64,000 nucleotides of DNA from Eubacterium sp. AF16-48 (GTDB taxonomy: Bacteria; Bacillota; Clostridia; Lachnospirales; Lachnospiraceae): the NCBI RefSeq assembly GCF_003479405.1, contig NZ_QUHB01000002.1, positions 62,001-126,000 of the forward strand. The letters are read 5' to 3'. The position numbers were made by a program, and so were the translations under genes. Each line of letters starts with the position of its first letter. Position 1 is the first letter of the stretch. This document shows positions 26,058-33,351 of this stretch, piece by piece. Below the pieces are notes generated by a model that saw only the letters and a list, made by a program, of their open reading frames with translations, did no database searches and was not told the origin of the DNA.

Positions 26058-26489
26058 ATGGCAGCAATCAGACCATGCACCGGAACAACGGCAGACTGGA
26101 AAGCGGTTGAGGACACTCTGATTCTCAAGGAAAGAGAAATCGGAGTTGAACTTGATGCATCCGGTCATTATCAAATCAGACAGGGAGATGGTAAAAAGAA
26201 ATTCTTTGACCTGCCGATTATCGTCAACAATGCCCGTTATGAGGAAATACTGACATTGACACAGGGATATATGAACACCGTGAACAATTTCAGCAAGAAC
26301 ATGACAGAGGCGACGAACAGTGCAAACGGTGCAGCAGCAACGGCAAACAATGCAGCGTCGACAGCAAGTGCAGCAGCAAAAGCGTGTCAAGGCATTGTGA
26401 ACGGTCTCAACACTATGGTTGACACCGTCACAAAGAAATCATGTGTCCTCACGGTTGAGGATGGAATTTTGACGATAAGGGAGGCGTAA
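26058..26489 (+). CDS. Tail fibre protein with Mtd-type N-terminal domain
   Basis: The product is 143 aa. Residues about 12-55 follow the pattern of the N-terminal domain of the Bordetella phage major tropism determinant (DWKAVEDTLILKEREIGVEL, then GHYQIRQGDGKKKFFDLPII). The rest is an Ala/Asn-rich helix (AAATANNAASTASAAAKACQ) and a short strand. In BPP-1 this domain anchors the variable receptor-binding protein; here it is a separate gene directly before the variable protein, so it may be its adaptor or trimer base. RBS AAAGGAGG precedes ATG 26058. Confidence 0.75.
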   Translation: MAAIRPCTGTTADWKAVEDTLILKEREIGVELDASGHYQIRQGDGKKKFFDLPIIVNNARYEEILTLTQGYMNTVNNFSKNMTEATNSANGAAATANNAASTASAAAKACQGIVNGLNTMVDTVTKKSCVLTVEDGILTIREA

Positions 26490-26492
26490 AAA

Positions 26493-27788
26493 ATGGCAAG
26501 CGGAGACTTAATTGTAAAAGTAGCAGACAAAGACACACTCGACCGCACATATGCAAATACAAACGCTATACTGGCAGCAGTCGGGGAAGATGTAAGAATA
26601 AAGGGTGTAAAGCGTTACGGAATGAAAATCAACAAAAATGACAGCAATCCGGCGACACGATGCACATATCTTTTCGATGCGGTGGGAATGACACCCGCTG
26701 CGATGAATTATTCTGCCGGACGGTTCGATTTTGGAGACTGGGGAAACGTCTTTTTTGTAAAGAACAATTATCCGGCAATGGTCAAATATGACGGTACAGA
26801 AGATTATAAACTCGACCCGAACGACCACACAAAGAAAGCAGACGGAAAAACGGCATCCGATGTCTCAAACACGGCATACGGAGGAAATGCAATGAGCGTA
26901 TTCGATGGCAGCGGTGACAAGGGCAAGATTTGGCTCTCACAGTTTGAGGTCGGAAACTATGAGTACATGATTATTTCAAACGTCCAGTACGATGAATCAT
27001 ACAACGATGACGCATATGTCAGAGAGGACGGTTCACATGCGGACAAACTCTATTTCCCGATGTTTGGCGGTTCGTATGATGGAACACGCATCCGCTCACT
27101 TGCAGGACAGGCACTCATGTATAACACAAACGCATCAACAGAGATTGCAAGAGCAAAGGCAAACGGTGCGGGATGGAATATCGGCTCATGGAGCAAACGA
27201 AACCTGTTGAATTGTATGCTCAAGATTATGTCAAAGACAGACAATTCACAGACTGCATTCGGACAGGGTCAGACATCCGGATATGTGAACGATGCATCAC
27301 AGAATTACGGGCATCTTGCAACCGGAACACTCAAGGACAAAGGACAGTTTTTCGGATATAACGACACAACACATGAGGTCAAAGTGTTCTACATGGAAAA
27401 ACCGTGGGGCAACCGTTGGGATAGAATCAACGGTCTGTTGATGGTAGGCGGTGAAATCCTTGCAAAGATGACACCACCGTACAATCTGACAGGAAAGGAC
27501 TTTGAAAAGGTCGGAATCACATTCACATCATCCGGCAACGGTTATCAGAAAGGAACAAAGTCAAGTAGATTCGGACGCATTGTCAATTCAATAGGTGGCA
27601 GCAGTAGCACATACACATGTGACTATTTTTGGTGGAATGCCGGAATTCCTGCGGTCGCCCTTGTCGGCGGTCACTGTAGCAATGGCGAGTACTGCGGTGC
27701 GGATTGCTTGTATTTGAACGGTTCTGCGGGCTCTGCGTACTGGTACATCGGTGCGTCCGTTTTCTTAGAACAGCCTATCGCTGCGTAA
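26493..27788 (+). CDS. DGR variable protein: receptor-binding tail protein with C-type lectin-like fold
   Basis: The product is 431 aa. The C-terminal 170 residues read as a formylglycine-generating-enzyme/C-type lectin-like domain (NRWDRINGLLMVGGEILAKM, SSTYTCDYFWWNAGIPAVAL), the usual scaffold for retroelement-diversified proteins. The last 40 codons are the variable repeat. Compared with the template, 10 codons are changed, all through template adenines; AAY codons in the template become His, Ser, Tyr, Gly and Val, and a TAC becomes Cys. The protein is almost certainly the phage adhesin at the tail tip. The lectin-fold call rests on motif reading, not on a search. Confidence 0.9.
   Translation: MASGDLIVKVADKDTLDRTYANTNAILAAVGEDVRIKGVKRYGMKINKNDSNPATRCTYLFDAVGMTPAAMNYSAGRFDFGDWGNVFFVKNNYPAMVKYDGTEDYKLDPNDHTKKADGKTASDVSNTAYGGNAMSVFDGSGDKGKIWLSQFEVGNYEYMIISNVQYDESYNDDAYVREDGSHADKLYFPMFGGSYDGTRIRSLAGQALMYNTNASTEIARAKANGAGWNIGSWSKRNLLNCMLKIMSKTDNSQTAFGQGQTSGYVNDASQNYGHLATGTLKDKGQFFGYNDTTHEVKVFYMEKPWGNRWDRINGLLMVGGEILAKMTPPYNLTGKDFEKVGITFTSSGNGYQKGTKSSRFGRIVNSIGGSSSTYTCDYFWWNAGIPAVALVGGHCSNGEYCGADCLYLNGSAGSAYWYIGASVFLEQPIAA
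27648..27766 (+). repeat. Variable repeat (VR) of the diversity-generating retroelement
   Basis: These 119 bp align without gaps to 27909-28027 (offset 261). There are 13 differences, and all lie where the template has A. None of the 93 non-A template positions differs. Changes are A to T (6), A to G (5) and A to C (2). The stop codon of the variable protein lies 20 nt beyond the repeat. Confidence 0.97.
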
Positions 27789-27804
27789 GCAGCAGGGGGA
27801 GGAA

Positions 27805-27843
27805 CGGAGGGGGAACGCCTCCGCTATTCCCGCCGTTAGGCGG
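27805..27843 (+). other. Tandem hairpins just after the variable gene
   Basis: CGGAGG (27805-27810) pairs with CCTCCG (27818-27823) across a 7-nt loop. CCGCC (27830-27834) pairs with GGCGG (27839-27843) across a GTTA loop. GC-rich hairpins in this position downstream of VR assist mutagenic homing in Bordetella phage BPP-1. A T5 run at 27852-27856 means they could also end transcription. Confidence 0.55.
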
Positions 27844-27871
27844 TGTGGTCGTTTTTAGAAAAATGAATATA

Positions 27872-28099
27872 GGGATATAGGGTGCGGTGTCGGGCGGTGT
27901 TCCTGCTCCCTGCGGTCGCCCTTGTCGGCGGTAACTGTAACAATGGCGAGAACTGCGGTGCGGATTACTTGAATTTGAACAATTCTGCGGGCAATGCGAA
28001 CTGGAACATCGGTGCGTCCAATTTCTTCTCATATCGGAGCGTTTAATCAAATGCAGCCTATATCCCACGCCACAAGGCGAAAATCATTCCGGATATAGG
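27872..28099 (+). other. Complementary segments framing the TR (alternative RNA stems)
   Basis: Segment A (27872-27885) is complementary to segment B (28053-28066) at 13 of 14 positions and would enclose the TR. Nine bases of B (28057-28065) are also perfectly complementary to segment C (28091-28099), with a small CGCC-ACAA-GGCG hairpin inside (28068-28079). A-B and B-C pairing exclude each other. The rest of 27789-28152 contains no gene that I can support. Confidence 0.7.
27909..28027 (+). ncRNA. Template repeat (TR) of the DGR, core of the template RNA
   Basis: This 119-nt non-coding repeat is the master copy for VR 27648-27766. It holds 26 adenines, 13 of them altered in VR, and in the VR frame it has 11 AAY codons, the classic design of DGR templates. 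It lies 125 nt upstream of the reverse transcriptase start, so the TR-to-RT spacer length resembles that of BPP-1. The RNA ends are not known from sequence; the template RNA probably extends on both sides. Confidence 0.95.
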
Positions 28100-28152
28100 G
28101 TCGGTTGAGTAAGCATCCGCACAAAAACCGATAGGAGATAAGAAAATACTAT

Positions 28153-29538
28153 ATGAGAAGTTACAACAACCTATATGAACCAATGTTACAAGACGACTAC
28201 ATAAAACAGTGTTTTATAAATGCATCCAAAAAGAAAAAGAACAGGAATGATGTGCGGGAGGTATTAGAGAACCTCGATGAACACACAGAACTCTTGAAAA
28301 AGATGTTGACAGAGGAGTTGTTCATTCCGGACTATCACAAACCGAGCATCATCAACGAGAGCAGCAGCAAGAAAACACGCCGTATATTGAAACCGCATTA
28401 CAAATATGAGCAGGTTATTCATCATTGTGCAATAGGTCAGTTCAAACCGATTGTGATGAATGGATTGTATGAATTTTCATGCGGGAGCATTCCGGACAGG
28501 GGTGTTCATTACGGAAAGAAGTACATGAGAAAATGGCTTGATTCCTACGACGGAAAGAAATTCTTTGTTCTCAAGATGGATGTTCACCATTTCTTTGAAT
28601 CCATAAACCGGAGAATCCTCAAAAGGAAACTCAAAGAGGTAATTCGAGATAAACGGTTTTATAGATTACTCTGCATACTGATTGAACATGACAAAATAGC
28701 ACTCGTTGCAAAGATTTTGACGGATGCAGGTGTTGAGATAGATGCAGAGCAGACGAAAACGCTTGTCGGATGCATAGCATTTGACGACATCTCCGGAGCG
28801 TTGGAGATATTGCAGGAAATCGGCATCGCAGGAGCGATGTTCGATGAACTGAAAGAAATTATTGAGGAGATGCGAAAAGGCGTTCCGTTGGGATATTTCA
28901 CATCACAATGGTTCGGCAATTTTTACTTGAAAGCACTCGACCATTACATCAAGGAGGAACTCCATGCAGAGCATTACATGCGATATATGGACGACATGGT
29001 GATACTGGGAAAGAGCAAAAAGAAACTGCACAAAATACATGCAGCAATCGAAACATATCTGAATGACAATCTCGACCTTGAAATAAAAGGCGATTGGCAG
29101 GTGTTTAGATTTGAATATCCGGTATTTGATAAAGGCGGGAATCCGGTACTCGATAAAGACGGAAAGCAGGTCACAAAGGGTCGTATGCTTGATTTTATGG
29201 GATTTCAATTTCACCATGACCGGACAACCATCCGGAAATCAAACATTGAGGCTGCGAGACGTAAGGCAAACCATATCTCAAAACAGGATAAAATCTCATG
29301 GTATAACGCATCGGTGATGTTGTCATATATGGGATTGTTCAAACACACGGACACATACAACTATTACATTGATTACATCAAACCAAAAATCAATGTCAAG
29401 AAACTCAAGAGGATAGTTTCAAAGCATAGCAGAAAGGAGAACGAACATGACAGACTGGAAAAAGGTGACAGGAACACAGCCGGACAAGCCGGAGGAGGTC
29501 GACAGGACATCGTCGCCGTCAACGGTTTACCTGCGTAA
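28153..29538 (+). CDS. DGR reverse transcriptase
   Basis: The product is 461 aa with ATG 28153 after AGGAGATAAG. Reverse transcriptase motifs run in order: RRILKPHYKYEQVIHHCAI (76-94), YEFSCGSIPDRGVHYGKK (106-123), FFVLKMDVHHFFESIN (137-152, catalytic Asp), PLGYFTSQWFGNFYL (245-259) and YMRYMDDMVILG (275-286, the YMDD box). The S-Q in motif B is typical of DGR enzymes, in place of the S-P of group II introns. An extra segment of about 50-60 residues (about 181-242) separates motifs A and B. It copies the TR with errors at adenines. The last 30 codons overlap the next gene out of frame. No avd gene is adjacent. Confidence 0.96.
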   Translation: MRSYNNLYEPMLQDDYIKQCFINASKKKKNRNDVREVLENLDEHTELLKKMLTEELFIPDYHKPSIINESSSKKTRRILKPHYKYEQVIHHCAIGQFKPIVMNGLYEFSCGSIPDRGVHYGKKYMRKWLDSYDGKKFFVLKMDVHHFFESINRRILKRKLKEVIRDKRFYRLLCILIEHDKIALVAKILTDAGVEIDAEQTKTLVGCIAFDDISGALEILQEIGIAGAMFDELKEIIEEMRKGVPLGYFTSQWFGNFYLKALDHYIKEELHAEHYMRYMDDMVILGKSKKKLHKIHAAIETYLNDNLDLEIKGDWQVFRFEYPVFDKGGNPVLDKDGKQVTKGRMLDFMGFQFHHDRTTIRKSNIEAARRKANHISKQDKISWYNASVMLSYMGLFKHTDTYNYYIDYIKPKINVKKLKRIVSKHSRKENEHDRLEKGDRNTAGQAGGGRQDIVAVNGLPA

Positions 29539-29773
29539 GAACATCGAACAGGTGACAAGAGAGGTTGAGGGCAGCGACGGAAAGATGCAGACAGTGACCG
29601 AATGGCAGTACGACGAGAAAGAAATGACAGTTGAGGAATATGAGAACATGGCACTCATGAAGTCAGTCGTTGAGGAGAACACATCCGGAATCGTCGAATC
29701 AGTGACACAGTTTCAGAAAGATGCGGTCATTGACGAATACACACAGCAGTTGATTGAGGAGGGGTTGATTTAG
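29447..29773 (+). CDS. Hypothetical 108-aa tail-region protein
   Basis: ATG 29447 has a fine ribosome site (AAAGGAGAACGAAC) although it lies inside the RT frame; the overlap is 92 nt in another phase. The product is acidic: MTDWKKVTGTQPDKPEEVDR, TVTEWQYDEKEMTVEEYENM, ending EYTQQLIEEGLI. Similar proteins occur just before XkdX in gut Clostridia prophages. It probably was the gene next to the variable protein before the TR-RT cassette arrived. Confidence 0.7.
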   Translation: MTDWKKVTGTQPDKPEEVDRTSSPSTVYLRKNIEQVTREVEGSDGKMQTVTEWQYDEKEMTVEEYENMALMKSVVEENTSGIVESVTQFQKDAVIDEYTQQLIEEGLI

Positions 29774-29774
29774 T

Positions 29775-29927
29775 ATGAAAATACTTGTTGAAAGTCTCAA
29801 AAGAATGTACAAAAAAGGCACTCTCACAAAGGAACAGATTTCCGAGCGTGTCACAAAGGGCAGTATTTCAGCGGATGAATATGAATATATAACAGGAGAA
29901 AAATTCTCCGGCGGTGATACAGAATGA
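29775..29927 (+). CDS. xkdX: XkdX family protein
   Basis: The product is 50 aa, starting at ATG 29775 right after the upstream stop. It carries the XkdX hallmark: MYKKGTLTKEQISERVTKGS followed by ISADEYEYITGEKF. XkdX proteins are small, conserved tail-region proteins of Gram-positive phages with no assigned role. The stop overlaps the next start (ATGA at 29924). Confidence 0.85.
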   Translation: MKILVESLKRMYKKGTLTKEQISERVTKGSISADEYEYITGEKFSGGDTE

Positions 29928-30169
29928 GTCCGCTTGAAATAATATCACGATTGTGCGATGTGACGGAAAATCTATCGGCAATCGTGAAAAAACAGCAAAC
30001 AATCATTGAACAGTCGAAAATCGAGGAGGCGGTCAGAGCGGAACTCCGGCAGGAGGTAGAGGAGACAGACAGGGAGATGGATGTTCTCGAATATCACATG
30101 CGGAAATACTGCGACACCGACGACATCGAGGCGACAGAGTTCGGAAAGGAGAACGCCGTTGACGATTGA
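29924..30169 (+). CDS. Small coiled-coil protein (81 aa)
   Basis: It overlaps xkdX by 4 nt. The whole protein reads as a charged helix (SAIVKKQQTIIEQSKIEEAV, EEVRAELRQEVEETDREMDV-like), then an acidic tail. No membrane segment. Its position just ahead of the holin cassette suggests a structural or lysis accessory; no family recognised. Confidence 0.6.
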   Translation: MSPLEIISRLCDVTENLSAIVKKQQTIIEQSKIEEAVRAELRQEVEETDREMDVLEYHMRKYCDTDDIEATEFGKENAVDD

Positions 30170-30464
30170 GGTTTCCTTGCTAATCTCCGGAGTGTCGGTT
30201 GCATTCGCAATCTTTTTCGGAATCTGCTCAAAGCAGAGGAACGACAAAAAAGACACACAGGAAGAAACGGAGAGACGAGCAGAAAATGACACAATGGTGG
30301 TTGTGAAACTTGAGAACATCGCAGACGACATCAAGGACATCAAACGGGAATCAAGAGAGAACCGTGAGGAGATGAAACAGTTGAGAGAGCGTGTTGTCAT
30401 TGTGGAACAGTCACTCAAGAGTTATCACAAGAGACTGGACGGAGAACAGCATTCCGACCGATAA
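30159..30464 (+). CDS. XhlA-like membrane protein of the lysis cassette
   Basis: I chose TTG 30159 because AAAGGAGAACGCCG precedes it; the frame is open further upstream. The product is 101 aa with one N-terminal membrane segment (VSLLISGVSVAFAIFFGICS), then a charged helix (LENIADDIKDIKRESRENRE) and a coiled-coil VVIVEQSLKSYHKRLDG. This matches the layout of haemolysin XhlA-type proteins that assist holins. Confidence 0.65.
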   Translation: MTIEVSLLISGVSVAFAIFFGICSKQRNDKKDTQEETERRAENDTMVVVKLENIADDIKDIKRESRENREEMKQLRERVVIVEQSLKSYHKRLDGEQHSDR

Positions 30465-30515
30465 CAGGAGGGCAGGAAACAGGCAAGAATCAACCTCACA
30501 GAAAAGAGGCAATAC

Positions 30516-30869
30516 ATGAGAATGACAGAACAGGAACGACGCATCAGAATTCGGCATCTGAAAAGAATGTACCGGATAAGGGAGCGAAAAGAGAGACATG
30601 ACAAAAAGGTGTCCGGTCTGTTCATGAAACGTGTTGTATTCACTTTGATTCTTGCAGCATTTATCTTTACAGTCGTGATGATATTTGTGTTTTTGCGGAT
30701 GGGTTCAGAACCGTCGACACTGATTGAGAATGTATTCCGTTTTCTATCAGTCGAGGGCGGGGCGATGGCACTCATTAAGTCCGTGAAAACGGTCAAGGGA
30801 ACAAAGTCAAACGGAGAAATACAACACAATGACGAACCGGAACAGGATGACGAGGAGGTACAAGGATGA
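30516..30869 (+). CDS. Single-pass membrane protein (117 aa)
   Basis: It begins with about 35 very basic residues (ERRIRIRHLKRMYRIRERKE), followed by a membrane helix (VVFTLILAAFIFTVVMIFVF) and an acidic tail ending EQDDEEVQG. Positive-inside topology puts the N-terminus in the cytoplasm. It overlaps the holin gene (ATGA). A second holin or antiholin role is possible, inferred from position only. Confidence 0.6.
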   Translation: MRMTEQERRIRIRHLKRMYRIRERKERHDKKVSGLFMKRVVFTLILAAFIFTVVMIFVFLRMGSEPSTLIENVFRFLSVEGGAMALIKSVKTVKGTKSNGEIQHNDEPEQDDEEVQG

Positions 30870-31240
30870 AATACATCGTCGAGAATTGGTTTGTGATTGT
30901 GGGTCTGATTGCAGTATGTGCAGCGGGAGGATATGCAGTATATGTTTTCGTGAAAATGCCGTCAGACAAACAGTTGAACAAAGTGAGAGAATGGCTGCTC
31001 TATGCAGTCACAAAGGCAGAAAAGGAACTGGGAGGCGGTACAGGTCAAATCAAACTGCGATATGTATATGATATGTTCGTCGCACGGTTCACATGGCTTG
31101 CGAGAGTGATTTCGTTCGAGGCTTTTTCGATGATGGTCGACGAGGCACTTGAGAGAATGAAAAAGATGCTTGAGAGCAACAAAGCGATGCAGACGCTTGT
31201 GAGCGGTGAGGCAGGTGAAACGGTTGAAAAGGATATGTGA
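30866..31240 (+). CDS. Holin, LLH family
   Basis: The product is 124 aa. One N-terminal membrane helix (WFVIVGLIAVCAAGGYAVYV) is followed by KVREWLLYAVTKAEKELGGG and KLRYVYDMFVARFTWLAR, the typical LLH holin pattern. It would permeabilise the membrane at the end of the lytic cycle so that the endolysin at 31586 can reach the wall. Confidence 0.85.
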   Translation: MKYIVENWFVIVGLIAVCAAGGYAVYVFVKMPSDKQLNKVREWLLYAVTKAEKELGGGTGQIKLRYVYDMFVARFTWLARVISFEAFSMMVDEALERMKKMLESNKAMQTLVSGEAGETVEKDM

Positions 31241-31589
31241 TTTCGCAACCGGAAACGCACACACAATCGTGCTGATATATGCAATCGTCGCTGTCATCGT
31301 ATGGGTGGCGGTAAATCTGTATTTTTGGAAAATTTCTTTTGATTTAGACAGAGAAATTCGGGAAGAAATGAGAGAATACGGGGATTGCTATTCTGACACG
31401 GACGAGGCAAAATTCGGGAAACACATAACAAGGTTGACCGGATTTATCATTTCAATTCCTGCTGCGGTGATGTGGTGGTGTACACCTCTAATCGTGGCGG
31501 GATTGATGATATATGACAAGATACAAGAAAAGAATCCGGAATTGTGCGGATTCAAAGCAGACGATTTTGACAAGGAGGAAAACAAATGA
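31206..31589 (+). CDS. Two-helix membrane protein before the endolysin
   Basis: The frame starts at GTG 31206 or GTG 31215 inside the holin gene's end; TTG 31224 after AGGTGAA is also possible. Two membrane segments are visible (TIVLIYAIVAVIVWVAVNLY and FIISIPAAVMWWCTPLIVAG) with a charged loop between. It overlaps the endolysin start by 4 nt. It is possibly an antiholin or spanin-like accessory; no family recognised. Confidence 0.6.
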   Translation: MRQVKRLKRICDFATGNAHTIVLIYAIVAVIVWVAVNLYFWKISFDLDREIREEMREYGDCYSDTDEAKFGKHITRLTGFIISIPAAVMWWCTPLIVAGLMIYDKIQEKNPELCGFKADDFDKEENK

Positions 31590-32392
31590 TTTCAAATTGC
31601 GGACATGATGAAAACGGAAGATATTCCGGAGGAAAAGCCGGAGACCAAACAGGTACAGAGTGGCAGGTTATAAATTGGTATAGTAGACCGTGGAAATGCG
31701 TTCTCCGTCACCCGAACGCAAAAGTGAGAGCGATGATTGCGAGCATGGCAAAGGCAGCAGCAGTCAATAATAAAATCGGATATTGTCAGTCACACAGGGG
31801 TACATTTTGGACGAATCTTGCAGATTCAAATTTCGACCCCGCACAGATTACAGTTGCATGTGAGGCAGATTGTTCATCCGGTGTCGCTGCAATCGTAAAG
31901 GGTGCAGGTTACAGACTGGGGATTGACGCACTGAAAAAGGTGAGTACGGCATGTTATACCGGAAACCTGCGAGCAGCACTCAAGGCAGCAGGATTCGAGG
32001 TACTGACAGAAAACAAATATCTGACATCGGATGCGTACTTGCTTGCGGGAGATATTCTGTTGAATGATGGTGCTCACACAGCAACAAACCTCACAGACGG
32101 TGCAAAGTCATCCGGAGCGGGAGCATCCAACACAACACCAGTCAAGAGCAACACAAAGGTTGATGTTGCACACGGATTCAACAAGAGCCTTGCAGGAACA
32201 TACAAGGTGACTGCATCCGGATTGAATCTCCGTGCGGGAGCAGGAACAGGAAAATCAATCCTTGCAGTGATGAATCACGACGAGAAAGTCCAGTGCTATG
32301 GATATTATAACGATTGCAACGGCGTGAAATGGTTGTATGTGGTTTATAAGAATATCGTCGGTTATGCATCAAGTAAATATTTGAGCAAATAG
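31586..32392 (+). CDS. Endolysin: cysteine peptidase with SH3b domain
   Basis: The product is 268 aa. It begins MISNCGHDENGRYSGGKAGD, followed by QTGTEWQVINWYSRPWKCVL, a domain start common in NlpC/P60-type phage endolysins. The likely catalytic cysteine is in CEADCSSGVA (about residue 95) and the histidine in NDGAHTATNL (about 162). Residues about 205-268 are a bacterial SH3 domain (VTASGLNLRAGAGTGKSILA) for wall binding. It cuts the peptide part of peptidoglycan during lysis. Confidence 0.85.
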   Translation: MISNCGHDENGRYSGGKAGDQTGTEWQVINWYSRPWKCVLRHPNAKVRAMIASMAKAAAVNNKIGYCQSHRGTFWTNLADSNFDPAQITVACEADCSSGVAAIVKGAGYRLGIDALKKVSTACYTGNLRAALKAAGFEVLTENKYLTSDAYLLAGDILLNDGAHTATNLTDGAKSSGAGASNTTPVKSNTKVDVAHGFNKSLAGTYKVTASGLNLRAGAGTGKSILAVMNHDEKVQCYGYYNDCNGVKWLYVVYKNIVGYASSKYLSK

Positions 32393-32403
32393 GAGGGATA
32401 ATC

Positions 32404-33084
32404 ATGTTATACTATTTAGGCAAAGGAACAGAGTTCAAGAAAGAGGACTGCAAAGAGTACAAGAAACTTGATGCAGCATTAAGGGCAGCAGCAAAGGACG
32501 AGAGCCTCGTTGTTTGGGATGAAACCGGAAAGGTCATCGGTTCGCTCACGGATGATGTTCCGGAGGGAGCGTTGCAGACAAATCCGGACGGCAGTGTCAA
32601 CACATACGATGCGGACGGAAACAAGACCGGAACAGTAGACGCAGAGACACTCAAGGAAATGACAACGGTCAATGACGATGTGAGCGAACTTGCAACCGGA
32701 GACAATGAGCAGGAAACATCGCAGAAGAACGCAGAGGACGACGAGAACGCCTCAAATGAGGATAAGGCGACAAATCCACAGACCGAACAGGAAAACGGCG
32801 AAAATGGGGCGAATACAGAGCCGGACAAGGCGACAGAGAAGCAGCAGGAGGACAAGGTCATCATTCCGCAGGGCAAAATGAGGGTGACAGTCATTTGTGA
32901 CGGTTCACTCAATATCAGACGTTCGGCAGAATGGGGCAATGACAACATCTGCGGTCGTGCTATCAGAGGACAGTCATATTATGTGAAAGAGATTCATGTT
33001 GTCGACGGAAAGAAGATGGTCAGAACAATCGGCGACCTTTACCTCTCCGGAGAATCCGAGCATGTACAGTTCGAGCAGTTGTGA
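32404..33084 (+). CDS. SH3-like protein at the right end of the prophage
   Basis: The product is 226 aa. The N-terminal 75 residues are a small alpha/beta domain (KEYKKLDAALRAAAKDESLV). A low-complexity acidic linker of about 75 residues follows, then a C-terminal SH3b-like fold (KMRVTVICDGSLNIRRSAEW). ATG 32404 follows GGAGGGATAATC. A role as a wall-binding or superinfection-related protein is possible. It is the last gene with phage base composition. Confidence 0.7.
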   Translation: MLYYLGKGTEFKKEDCKEYKKLDAALRAAAKDESLVVWDETGKVIGSLTDDVPEGALQTNPDGSVNTYDADGNKTGTVDAETLKEMTTVNDDVSELATGDNEQETSQKNAEDDENASNEDKATNPQTEQENGENGANTEPDKATEKQQEDKVIIPQGKMRVTVICDGSLNIRRSAEWGNDNICGRAIRGQSYYVKEIHVVDGKKMVRTIGDLYLSGESEHVQFEQL

Positions 33085-33260
33085 TATAATAAAGCAACGG
33101 GAAAACGCTTGAGAGAATATGCGTAAAAGACGGGTAACTGACAAACGGTCAAAAAATGCCGTAAAATAGGCGTTTGGAGTTATCAAAGAGATAATGATTG
33201 CTTGCGAATCGCAATGCAAATGGAAAGCCCTGAAGAATTTATTCTTCAAGGGCTTTTTCT
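33085..33260 (+). ncRNA. Candidate small RNA at the prophage edge
   Basis: A TATAAT box at 33085-33090 (with TGTACA 16 nt upstream as a weak -35) is followed by about 130 nt of hairpin-rich, gene-free sequence. Small stems include TTATC-AAAGA-GATAA near 33180. It ends in the strong terminator at 33224-33258. This looks like a small transcription unit. It could also be only the trailer of the late operon. Confidence 0.35.
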
Positions 33261-33351
33261 TTGCATTGTGATTCATTAGAATCTAAGAATGACCGAGAAG
33301 AAGTGAGCGAAGCGAACGGATTCGAGGCTCATTATTAGATTCGCAAGCAAT
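33197..33351. repeat. Nested inverted repeats at the prophage/chromosome junction
   Basis: ATTGCTTGCGAATC (33197-33210) is the exact complement of 33338-33351. Inside, 33206-33220 pairs with 33260-33274 (one G-U), and 33279-33286 pairs with 33335-33342. The stretch 33085-33523 has no gene that I can support; it also holds a GATTCC-ATA-GGAATC hairpin at 33368-33382. It may contain the right attachment site, but the matching left site is outside the window. Confidence 0.6.
33224..33258 (+). terminator. Intrinsic terminator ending the prophage late operon
   Basis: AAAGCCCTGAAGAA (33224-33237) pairs with 33242-33256, giving 14 bp with one bulged A and a 4-nt loop, followed by T5. A flanking 15-bp inverted repeat extends the stem outward. 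Confidence 0.85.

Noticed and set aside
26018-26110. A GTG-started frame of 30 codons (beginning VIYSIITEQRR) after AAAGGAG, overlapping the Mtd_N-like gene
   Set aside because: It is short, it shares sequence with the next gene's ribosome site and start, and no homologue is recognised; chance is the simpler reading.
27789-28152. A possible Avd or other small gene between the variable gene and RT
   Set aside because: No frame with a start, ribosome site and reasonable length exists; the stretch is accounted for by hairpins, TR and spacer.
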